Shown one piece after another: positions 31,317-38,360 of a DNA stretch of 64,000 bases. Numbering within the stretch: the stretch's first letter is position 1; each line of letters begins with the position of its first letter. The stretch is from Candidatus Binatia bacterium (GTDB taxonomy: Bacteria; Desulfobacterota; Binatia; HRBIN30; BPIQ01). The stretch lies in contig BPIQ01000001.1 of the NCBI GenBank assembly GCA_026004195.1, forward strand, positions 1,045,122-1,109,121. The letters run 5' to 3'. The position numbers were made by a program, and so were the translations under genes. Under the pieces are notes generated by a model. The model saw only the letters and a program-made list of their open reading frames with translations, was not told the origin of the DNA and searched no databases.

Positions 31317-32232
31317 ATGTATCGGGATGAATTCGGCTATATGAGCCGGCACCTGAACGTGGATTTTTCCCTCGGGGAAATCCGGACCCTACCGAGAGCG
31401 TGCGATCTGTTCGCGCCTTACCGGCACCGCCTCCTCACCGAGGAAAAGTTCTACTACCCGGCTCGCGACTGGTCCCCGGCGGCTGTTTCCGCTGTTTCGC
31501 CTTCCCTCGTCCCACTCGCTCACGCTGGACCTACCAGGTTCGCGCGAGGGGCTGAGAAACGGAGCCGCAGGGTTCGTAATGTACGCCCTCGGATACCTCG
31601 AGGGCCTGTGGCTCCAGTTTCACGACTGGTGGGTCGATCGCCCCGTACCGGCCGACTCCACCCACGGCGCTTTTGTTCGGGAAGACGTCATTGCCGATTT
31701 CCTGTCTCGGAGCCTTCAGGTTTGGATGCAGTGGAACGCCAAGTCGCAGCGTCAGGCCATCCACATGCTTTACATGCACGCCCGCGCACCATCCTATTTC
31801 CGCTGGGACTGGGAACAGTTCCTCATGGAGTACATCACCGCGGATGCGTGTTGGCGCCTGGCTCGGGATGTATGGGGTCTCAAGAACGTCCCCCACGGGG
31901 GGCGCCTGCATGCGATGTGTGACCATTGGGGACTCGAGAAGGATACGAAGCTCCTGGACGCTTTCGTTCGGCTGCGCAACGAGTTGGTGCACCAAGGCCT
32001 TTGGGGAGGGCGATCCATTACGGGCAGCGCCTTTCAGGTCTACGACTGGGAAAAGGAATTCCCGGGCGAGCGGCTCAAGCCCCATCGTGCCCCGCAGTGG
32101 CTCCGGCATTTGAACGTGCAGCTCATCGCCGCGGTTCTGGGATACGGACGACCGCACCTTCCACGAGAGTGGTGGACTCTCACGCGCCAGTACTTCCGGA
32201 GCCTGGGAGAGCAAGACGAAAAAATCCGCTAG
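31317..32232 (+). CDS. HEPN-motif protein of unknown function, frame interrupted once
   Basis: Starts at ATG 31317 (YRDEFGYMSRHLNVDFSLGE) and reads to YYPARDWS. At about 31475, in a CCCC run, the frame must advance one base to continue RRLFPLFRLPSSHSLTLDLP and the remaining about 250 residues to the stop at 32232 (about 304 in all). The C-terminal half is rich in aromatic helices and contains DAFVRLRNELVHQG: RN-x3-H is the metal-independent RNase motif of HEPN domains (Arg codon 31975-31977, His codon 31990-31992). No signal peptide. Divergent from the defence operon inside the island, so an effector or toxin role is possible, but the family is not one I recognise. Confidence 0.65.
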
Positions 32233-32371
32233 CCTATTCTGACCGTTTTCTTTGGTCCCGCCCGGGGCGGCGCACTCGGGCGCTCCGTCGCTACTCGTGG
32301 GGATGAGCACGGCGACTGGTTCCTAGCTTACTCCCTGGCCAGGCACGTGGGCGCTGCGGGGGCGTCGCTGA

Positions 32372-34402
32372 TTACAGCAACGACAACACTCGCAGAATTG
32401 CGGGTAGATCCGCCGCAGCTACGCGACCGTCGGCGTTGACGTCCGCCTCCGAAGGAGGCTCAGGGGCGAAGATCGCCCGCACCAGCGCCGAAACATCCGC
32501 GGGGTTGAGCTCCCCGTCTCGATTCGCATCGCCTCGGAAGGGAATGAGGGACACGACCACCATGCCGTCTGCTCCCGCGACATGCTCGAAGCGAATTCCG
32601 TTCGCGTCGAACGCGGCGGGGTTGGCACTTCTCAACGGATACTCGCCAGGCGCTGCCGACGGTGCAATGGCGACCGCACAACTGTAAAGCGGACCGTCGG
32701 GAATCGGGGCAGCGCTTGGACTGGCTTCGACGAAGACGCGTACGCGACCCGACGCCACCCGTGAAGCAACAAGCGACTTCTCCAGGCCTGCGGCCATCCG
32801 GCATGTTGCCGGATCGATGTCCAAAACCGACGGATCGAACTCGAGATCGTTCGCAATTGCCGCAACCGGAAGCCCCGAGGTCAACAGGCGAGCAGTGCCT
32901 AGCACCGTCTGGCCCGGCCGCCCACGAAGCACACCCAGCAGCAGGTGGACCACTCTCGGCGTCGGGGTCCACGTGGGTGTGAATGTTGGGGTAGAAGTTG
33001 CCGTGGGAGTAGGGCTGGGCGTGGGTGTCTCTGTCGGCGTGTGCGTGGAGCTCGGAGTTGGGGTGACCGTCGGGGTTGCGGAGATGGTAGGAGTTGCCGA
33101 CACGGTTGGCGTCGAAGTGGGGGTCGGTGGCAACCGACACTCGGCGGAGCAGCCGTCCCCGTCTTCCTGGTTTCCGTCGTCGCATTCCTCGCCGCATTCC
33201 CTGCAGAGAATTCCGTCCCCGCAGCTGGAAAGCAGAACGACAGATACGGATGCGCTCACCCAGTTCGCAGTAACCAGGTCGGCCCTACCGTCACCGTTCA
33301 CGTCGGCGATCTCCACATCCGCCGGCCTCGAGCCTACGGGAATCCGTGGACCCGCCACGAGCCCTCCCGAGGCCGGGTTGAGAAAGACGGACACGTCGTC
33401 GCTGTTGAAGTTGGCGACGGCCACGTCCTCACGGCCGTCCAAGTCCAGATCCCCGGCTGCAACGCTCGTGGGACCCTCCCCAGTCTCCAGATCCAATGCG
33501 TGCGCGAATGTTCCGTCTCCGGCGCCTTCCAGAACGGTGAGACCGTCGTCCGGACAACTGGATGCACCCAGGTCGAAGCAGCCCCTCCGGCAAAATAGGA
33601 TGTCGTCGAATTCGTCTCCCGTGAATTCACCGACAACTGCCGATGCCGGATGCATCCTGGCTTCGACTGTCACCGGCTCTCCGAAGCTCCCCTGACCATC
33701 ATTGAGGGCCCAAGACACCGTGTTCATCCAGAAGGCGAGCACGAGCAAGTCCGGGCCGAGGCGGTTATCCAGTTCGGCAGCACCCGCCCACATGGGCTGC
33801 GGCCCACCTGGGACGAGTACCCGGGTGAACTCCCGCCCCCCTTCGTTGAAAAAAATGGCCACCGCTTCGGTAGGCGGTAGCACGGCGGTGGTAAGATCAA
33901 GAGTTCCGGAGTTGTCAAAGTCCGCCGCCGAAAGGTGCCCCGCCCCGGCCGGAAGGGGTAGGCTCTGCACCCCGCCGCTCACCCTGCTCCCTGTCCCCCA
34001 TTCGATCAGCACCTGCGGGGAATTCTGGTCCGCCGCCGCGATGTCAAGGTGACCATCACCGTCGAGGTCGACGACAATGACCGTGTTCATCGAGCGCCCG
34101 GAAAAGCGCTCGTCGCCGGCGGAGAATTGCGCCCCCCCTTGCCCCCAGAAGACGACCGTATTTCCGGAAAAGTTACCCGCGACGATGTCGGCGTGCCCGT
34201 CCTCGTCGAGATCCCCCACCGCCACCGAGCTAGTCTCGATTCCTCCGGCGGGCAGCGGCGGGAGACTCGTGAACTCGAGGGGCAAGGGGACCGAGCCGCT
34301 CACGGACCCTGGCTCGGCTATTCCGGGGTAAAGACAAAGAACAGCGATAAGGCCAAGTCGCGCCCTCCGGTGGCGGCTTCCGGCAGGTCCGCAGAAATCC
34401 AT
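32372..34402 (-). CDS. Secreted FG-GAP/VCBS protein with DUF4215-type motif, Thr-Pro linker, cohesin-like and dockerin-like domains
   Basis: A 676-residue exported protein. The order of parts is: a signal peptide (hydrophobic LGLIAVLCLYPGIA, about 16-29); five or more FG-GAP/VCBS repeats with Asp-rich calcium loops (VGDLDEDGHADIVAGN, VVDLDGDGHLDIAAAD, AGDLDLDGREDVAVAN, IADVNGDGRADLVTAN) to about 395; a Cys-rich motif CGDG...EECDDGN...GDGC (about 398-428); a Thr/Pro/Ser linker (about 433-490); a cohesin-like beta domain (VLRGRPGQTVLGTARL on); and a C-terminal dockerin-like pair of EF loops (GDANRDGELNPADVSALV; ADVNADGRVAAADL). Surface or extracellular role inferred. It lies within the island, convergent with the HEPN-motif gene, and is unrelated to the defence genes by content. 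Confidence 0.85.
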   Translation of the reverse strand: MDFCGPAGSRHRRARLGLIAVLCLYPGIAEPGSVSGSVPLPLEFTSLPPLPAGGIETSSVAVGDLDEDGHADIVAGNFSGNTVVFWGQGGAQFSAGDERFSGRSMNTVIVVDLDGDGHLDIAAADQNSPQVLIEWGTGSRVSGGVQSLPLPAGAGHLSAADFDNSGTLDLTTAVLPPTEAVAIFFNEGGREFTRVLVPGGPQPMWAGAAELDNRLGPDLLVLAFWMNTVSWALNDGQGSFGEPVTVEARMHPASAVVGEFTGDEFDDILFCRRGCFDLGASSCPDDGLTVLEGAGDGTFAHALDLETGEGPTSVAAGDLDLDGREDVAVANFNSDDVSVFLNPASGGLVAGPRIPVGSRPADVEIADVNGDGRADLVTANWVSASVSVVLLSSCGDGILCRECGEECDDGNQEDGDGCSAECRLPPTPTSTPTVSATPTISATPTVTPTPSSTHTPTETPTPSPTPTATSTPTFTPTWTPTPRVVHLLLGVLRGRPGQTVLGTARLLTSGLPVAAIANDLEFDPSVLDIDPATCRMAAGLEKSLVASRVASGRVRVFVEASPSAAPIPDGPLYSCAVAIAPSAAPGEYPLRSANPAAFDANGIRFEHVAGADGMVVVSLIPFRGDANRDGELNPADVSALVRAIFAPEPPSEADVNADGRVAAADLPAILRVLSLL

Positions 34403-34485
34403 CTTCTACTGTCTTGTCGCGCGCAAGGAGTAGCAAGCCAAGTTACGGGGTCAACCCCCGATGGCCAACGGGGCGCGCAATTTCT

Positions 34486-34502
34486 GCTACCAAAATGCTA
34501 CC
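34486..34502. repeat. Phased GCTACC repeats, right end
   Basis: GCTACC at 34486-34491 and 34497-34502, 11 bp apart, in the same orientation as the three copies near the left end and about 110 bp inside attR. Candidate integrase or excisionase arm sites. Confidence 0.45.
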
Positions 34503-34609
34503 GGTCGGGTCGAGGAACGCGAGAGGGAACTGGACCGACCGAGCCAGAATGTGCCGATTTTTCAAGCTCTTCGTAGCCGGGAGAACCCGGGCGAACGACG
34601 CAAGCTCTC

Positions 34610-34702
34610 TTGAGGGGCTAGTGGGGTAACACCCGTGGGGGTTCAAGTCCCCCTCCTCGCACTGGGACGCAAGCGGCCGGAAACAGGGAAGTTTCCGGCC
34701 GC
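34610..34702 (+). repeat. attR: 93-bp direct repeat, right copy, with 3' fragment of tRNA-Leu
   Basis: Identical to 19572-19664. Its first 52 bp are the 3' part of tRNA-Leu from the anticodon loop to the discriminator base, without a 5' half, so it is a tRNA remnant and not a working gene. The rest carries most of the terminator hairpin. Confidence 0.92.
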
Positions 34703-34752
34703 GTTTGTTTTTGCTTCTGGGAGCGAGGACCCTCCGCGTCCAGGCGGTCGCC

Positions 34753-35095
34753 GGAGGGCCACGCTCTGTCGTGGCCGTGTTCGTGCGTGGTACGATGCCC
34801 CGCCTCCCCGGACGCGACGGAGCGCGTCCCTCCGCGGGGCCGCGTTCGCACACGGCACGGGCGGTGATCGGGGTCGCCGACGTCATTGCGAACCGCCATC
34901 TGGGAGGTGAACGCGCGCGCCGATCCCCGCCTCCTCGGACGCGACGGAGCGCGTCCCTCCGGCGGGGGTGCCCGGTAGGCATCGACCTCAACGCGACGTC
35001 GCGAACGTGCGATCGGAGAGTCACGCTCTGTCGTGGCCGTGTTCGTGCGTGGTACGATGCCCCGCCTCCCCGGACGCGACGGAGCGCGTCCCTCC
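34753..35095. repeat. REP/REPIN-like hairpin repeats, cluster 1 (five copies) and 110-bp direct repeats
   Basis: Copies of a 24-base unit: GGAGGG, a 5-nt arm, loop CTCYGT, the complementary arm, then CC. Plus orientation at 34753-34776 and 35015-35038; minus orientation at 34810-34833, 34937-34960 and 35072-35095. Plus and minus copies form facing pairs 57 bp apart (34753/34810, 35015/35072), the layout of REPINs. Each pair with its spacer sits in a longer direct repeat of about 110 bp (about 34756-34867 and 35019-35130). The whole gap from attR to 35149 has no gene. Confidence 0.8.
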
Positions 35096-35149
35096 GCGGG
35101 GCCGCGTTCGCGCACGGTACGGGCGGTCCTTGACCGCGTCCGACGGCGT

Positions 35150-35926
35150 CTAGTCGACGCCTATCTTTTCCACGAGTTCGCCCAGCCCGCGGACGATCCG
35201 GCATTCGGGGTCGTCGATGTCCCGCGCCTCCGGGTAGGTCGGAAACATGCTGCGCGAGCCCCGGTCGATGAGAAAGGGCGTCATGCCGGCCGCGCGGGCA
35301 CCGAGGACGTCCTCGACGTACATGTCTCCCACGTGGACGGCCTCGGCCGGCGACACGCCGGCACGCTCCGCGGCACGCTCGAAGATGCGCCGGTCGGGCT
35401 TTCGCACGCCTTCGACGGCGGAAATCACGAGAACGTCGAGAAACTTCCGGAGGCCGAAGATCTCGAGGAGCACCTCGAGCTGGGAAGGCGCGTTCGAGAG
35501 AATACCCAGGGCGAGACCCCGGGCCTTCATTCGTTCGAGGCACGGGATCACGTCCTCGAAAAGCCGCCAGTTCTCCGCACTCCAGAAGCGCTCGAGAAAA
35601 GAGCGGCTCCACGCCTCCGGGTCGCCCTCGAGGCCCGCCCCGCGCAGCACCATTTCCGTCAGGTTCCGGAACTGCGCGAAAAATTCCGTATCCGAATCGG
35701 ACCAGACGGCCGTCCCCTGCGCGACCTGTTGGCGCGCCGTCTCGCGTCCGGAAAGGAGAAGGTCGCGCACGCTCCGCTCGACGCGCTCCGCCGGAAGCAA
35801 AAGTCCCTCGGCCCCGGCAATCTCCGAAAGCACCTGCCACATCGAACGCTGCGGATAGACGAGCGTCCACCCGACGTCGAGAAAAACGACGCGGGGCCGG
35901 CGCGGAAGGATCCTCGTTCGCTCCAC
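35150..35926 (-). CDS. HAD-superfamily hydrolase (subfamily IA)
   Basis: The 258-residue Rossmannoid phosphatase-like protein has motif I VVFLDVGWTLV (13-23), motif II LGILSNAPS, motif III Lys in GVRKPDRRIFERA and motif IV AVHVGDMYVEDVLGARAAGM. Motif I is DxGxT rather than DxDxT: the nucleophile Asp17 is present but the second Asp, the usual general acid/base, is Gly, as in HDHD3-like members. Substrate unknown. GTG start; the first gene on the right of the island, alone between repeats and the pilin operon. Confidence 0.88.
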   Translation of the reverse strand: MERTRILPRRPRVVFLDVGWTLVYPQRSMWQVLSEIAGAEGLLLPAERVERSVRDLLLSGRETARQQVAQGTAVWSDSDTEFFAQFRNLTEMVLRGAGLEGDPEAWSRSFLERFWSAENWRLFEDVIPCLERMKARGLALGILSNAPSQLEVLLEIFGLRKFLDVLVISAVEGVRKPDRRIFERAAERAGVSPAEAVHVGDMYVEDVLGARAAGMTPFLIDRGSRSMFPTYPEARDIDDPECRIVRGLGELVEKIGVD

Positions 35927-36150
35927 CGATTCCTCCCCCGATCGAGACGACCGGAAGAAGCCCCGTCTAGCACAGCGCCTGCCTTGCGCGAACTACCGGA
36001 CCGAGAACGGGCGCGGAAAACCCCTCCCGCGACCGGTCCGTCGGTCCTTCGTCACTCGACGACAGAAAACGTCACCCCGGATGGCGCATGCCCGCGCGTC
36101 CGCGGGGGGTAGTAGACAATTCTGCCGAAAGGTCCCCGCGCGGGACATTC

Positions 36151-36165
36151 CGGCGCGGGACTTGC
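36151..36165 (+). promoter_or_regulatory. Sigma54-like promoter upstream of the minor pilin operon
   Basis: The sequence CGGCGCGGGACTTGC matches the -24/-12 consensus TGGCACG-N4-TTGC at GG, C, CG and TTGC with correct GG-to-GC spacing. The predicted start near 36177 leaves only about 10 bases before the ATG at 36187, or about 34 before the ATG at 36211. Confidence 0.45.
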
Positions 36166-36186
36166 TTGCGGACAATTCGCGAACCT

Positions 36187-36741
36187 ATGCCGAGTAACCC
36201 CTACGAAGGCATGTACGCCGGCTCGCGCGGGGCTTCTCTCTTCGAACTCCTGACGGTGGTGAGCCTCCTCGCCGTGATGACGGCGATGGCCTACAGCTCC
36301 CTCGCACCCTACCGCGACCGCTACCGCCTCCACTCGGCGGCCGTAGCCGTGGCGGCGGAACTCGGCCGAACCCGACAGGAAGCCATCCGAACGCGGCTCT
36401 GCCATTTCTTCGTCCCGCAGGGGGCCGCGACCTTCCGGATCGTCCGGGACTCGCCGAACAACCCGAACTGCCAGGTCGACGGCACGGACCCCGTCGTCCG
36501 AACGGTCGACCTTTCCGTCGAGTTTCCCGGAGTGCGCTTTTCGACCGCCGGGGTGACACAGGATCCCTACGGCTCCCCCGTCTACGGCGGCAACCCCACG
36601 CTCACGTTCCGGCCGCGAGGACTCGTGACGGGCACGGGCGCGGCCGTCTTCCTGGCCACCGCATCCCACGGACCCGAGGCCGTGACCGTCACGGCGGCCG
36701 GGGGCATCCGCACGTGGAGGTACGACGGTGGCTGGCAGTGA
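36187..36741 (+). CDS. Type IV minor pilin FimT/GspH-like
   Basis: Pseudopilin that helps prime pilus assembly. The 184-residue protein has a prepilin-type N-terminus: a short leader ending SRG, then ASLFELLTVVSLLAVMTAMAY, where cleavage after Gly and a Glu at mature position 5 fit prepilin peptidase. The rest is a GspH-like globular domain with the C-terminal LTFRPRGLVTGTG segment. Two starts are possible (36187, or 36211 which gives a leader closer to normal length); neither has a strong ribosome-binding site. First gene of fimT-pilV-pilW-pilX-pilY1. Confidence 0.85.
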   Translation: MPSNPYEGMYAGSRGASLFELLTVVSLLAVMTAMAYSSLAPYRDRYRLHSAAVAVAAELGRTRQEAIRTRLCHFFVPQGAATFRIVRDSPNNPNCQVDGTDPVVRTVDLSVEFPGVRFSTAGVTQDPYGSPVYGGNPTLTFRPRGLVTGTGAAVFLATASHGPEAVTVTAAGGIRTWRYDGGWQ

Positions 36742-36805
36742 ACGAAGGTGGGGCCCGCAGGCCGGTCGGCCAGGGAGGAAAGCCGGAAACGGGCGGAGGC
36801 TCCGG

Positions 36806-37165
36806 ATGAAAGGCGAGGCAGTCGGATTCACGATCGTCGAGATTCTCGTGGCCATGGCGATCCTCCTCGTCGCCTTTCTCGCGCTCGCGACTCTCCACGT
36901 CTCGGCTCTTCGCGCCACCTCGCTCGCTCGCAAGCAGACGCTCGCCACGATCCTCGCGTACGAACGGGTCGAACGCTTCCAGAGACTCGGCCTCGGCGCG
37001 GTGGAGCCCGGAAGCGAAACGACGACGATCGACGGCCAGGAGTTCTCGAGGAGCTGGTCCGTCTCCGGGACGCCAGGTGAGTCGCGGCTCGTCGTGGTGA
37101 ACGTCGCGTGGTCCGACCCTTGGGGTACGCACGCGATCGAGCTCCCCGCAGTGGTGCGACCATGA
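36806..37165 (+). CDS. pilV: Type IV minor pilin PilV/GspI-like
   Basis: The 119-residue prepilin has leader KGEAVG and mature start FTIVEILVAMAILLVAFLAL (Glu5 present). ATG at 36806 has GGAGG six bases upstream; longer frames upstream are unsupported. It ends with the stop overlapping the next gene by 4 bp. The PilV name follows position and GspI-like pattern. Confidence 0.85.
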   Translation: MKGEAVGFTIVEILVAMAILLVAFLALATLHVSALRATSLARKQTLATILAYERVERFQRLGLGAVEPGSETTTIDGQEFSRSWSVSGTPGESRLVVVNVAWSDPWGTHAIELPAVVRP

Positions 37166-37926
37166 AACTCGAGACGAAGACCCCCGGCTTCACGATCGTC
37201 GAGCTACTCGTGGCCCTCGGTGTTTTTCTTACCCTCGCGGCCCTCGTCACCGGTGGAGTCCGGCCGCAAGCGAAGAGCGCCACCGCGCAGGTCCGCCTCG
37301 CACAGATGCAGATGGGGGCGAGGGCGGCCTTCGACCTTCTCGCGCGCGACGTGCGCATGGCCGGCTACGGTGTCGCGAGCACGATGCCGGGAAGTCCGCC
37401 CCCGCTCGAGCTCGCCGACGGCACGCTCTCGCTCTACGCCAACTTCTCGAACGTCAAAACCAAGGGTTCGGGTCAGAGCTCCTCGGTGACGGTGCTCGAT
37501 TCCACGGGGTTCGCCGTCGGGAACTACCTCACGATCTCTTCCGCCTGGGGCGGCGAGGCGCACAAAATCACGGGCGTCTCGGGCAACGTGATCTCGCTCG
37601 ATTCGTCGCTTTCCCGTAACTACCCGGCCGGCTCCGACGTCGCGCAGATCGAAGAAGTCCGCTACCGGCTCTCGAACGGCGTCCTCCTCCGGAACGACGT
37701 GCCTCTCGCCGAGGGGGTGGAGCTCGCGAACTTCGGATTCTACCTGGACGACGAGACGCTCGTTTCCGACCCCACGGGGGTGGAGGCCCGTGTGCGCAGC
37801 CTGCTTCTCGATTTCAAGACGCACGCACTCCACCGTCCCGCGGGCACGAGCGGCGAGGACATCCACGTGACGGCCGAGGTCCGCATCCGGAACCTGGGTC
37901 TCGCCGAGGTGGAGCGCTCGACATGA
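37162..37926 (+). CDS. pilW: Type IV minor pilin PilW/GspJ-like
   Basis: The 254-residue prepilin begins KLETKTPG then FTIVELLVALGVFLTLAALV, a textbook class III signal. The globular part includes FDLLARDVRMAGYGVAS, typical of PilW. The ATG at 37162 overlaps the pilV stop, and its own stop overlaps pilX by 4 bp. Confidence 0.88.
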   Translation: MKLETKTPGFTIVELLVALGVFLTLAALVTGGVRPQAKSATAQVRLAQMQMGARAAFDLLARDVRMAGYGVASTMPGSPPPLELADGTLSLYANFSNVKTKGSGQSSSVTVLDSTGFAVGNYLTISSAWGGEAHKITGVSGNVISLDSSLSRNYPAGSDVAQIEEVRYRLSNGVLLRNDVPLAEGVELANFGFYLDDETLVSDPTGVEARVRSLLLDFKTHALHRPAGTSGEDIHVTAEVRIRNLGLAEVERST

Positions 37927-38360
37927 AAGACCGCGGCATCGCCATCCCGGCCGTGCTGGTCGCGCTCGTGGCGCTCACGGCTCTCGCCCTGGCCGTCACC
38001 TACTCGAGCCGGAACGAGGTGGTCACGACCGCCCTCGAGCGCTGGTCCGTCGAAAGCCTCCAGGCCGCGGACGCAGCGCTGAACTTCGCCCTCGGGCTTC
38101 CCGCGAGCTTCGCCGACACGGCGGACCAGCCCGCGGTCAATCTGAAGACCCACGGCCTCCCCCTCGATGCCACCGTCGCCATCGACTACGACCCGCCGCC
38201 GCGCCTCCCGCCGCCCGGTCTCGACGTGAGCGCGAGAAAACTCCGCGCCTACCACTTCCTTCTCGACGCCCGTGGCTACGTTCGCTCGAAGGCAGCCGGC
38301 GAGCCCGACAGCACGACCGCGCTCGAGATGGAGGTAGCGAAACTCGGACCCGTGCCGTGA
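37923..38360 (+). CDS. pilX: PilX-like minor pilin component
   Basis: A 145-residue protein with basic leader KDRG followed by a long hydrophobic helix (IAIPAVLVALVALTALALAV) and AADAALNFALG, the pattern of PilX/GspK N-terminal parts. The usual Glu5 is not evident. It is shorter than many PilX proteins. Position between pilW and pilY1 with overlapping stops/starts is the main support. Confidence 0.75.
   Translation: MKDRGIAIPAVLVALVALTALALAVTYSSRNEVVTTALERWSVESLQAADAALNFALGLPASFADTADQPAVNLKTHGLPLDATVAIDYDPPPRLPPPGLDVSARKLRAYHFLLDARGYVRSKAAGEPDSTTALEMEVAKLGPVP

Larger units (their letters stand above)
19572..34702. mobile_element. 15-kb integrative island in tRNA-Leu
   Basis: Bounded by two identical 93-bp direct repeats (19572-19664 and 34610-34702), the first overlapping the 3' half of tRNA-Leu. 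A tyrosine integrase gene lies just inside the left end, reading toward it. Phased GCTACC repeats lie just inside both ends. The cargo is a defence-type operon (helicase, small protein, DUF1156 methyltransferase, DUF499 ATPase), a truncated gene, a HEPN-motif gene and a secreted multidomain protein. No conjugation or replication genes are visible, so this is a non-self-transmissible genomic island or a defective element. The unit between equivalent repeat points is 15,038 bp. Confidence 0.9.

Noticed and set aside
30922-31318. Upstream in-frame extension of the helicase to 31318
   Set aside because: The extra residues are Arg/Pro-rich without homology, the extension would fill the divergent promoter region, and TTG at 31021 has a good ribosome-binding site directly before the conserved N-terminus.
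32900-33130. Tandem GTGGGN-type DNA repeats as a regulatory or satellite array
   Set aside because: They encode the Thr-Pro linker of the secreted protein on the minus strand; the repetition follows from the amino acid composition.
34610-34661. Second tRNA-Leu gene at the right end of the island
   Set aside because: Only the 3' 52 bases are present; the acceptor 5' strand, the D-arm and the 5' side of the anticodon stem are absent. It is the attR remnant.
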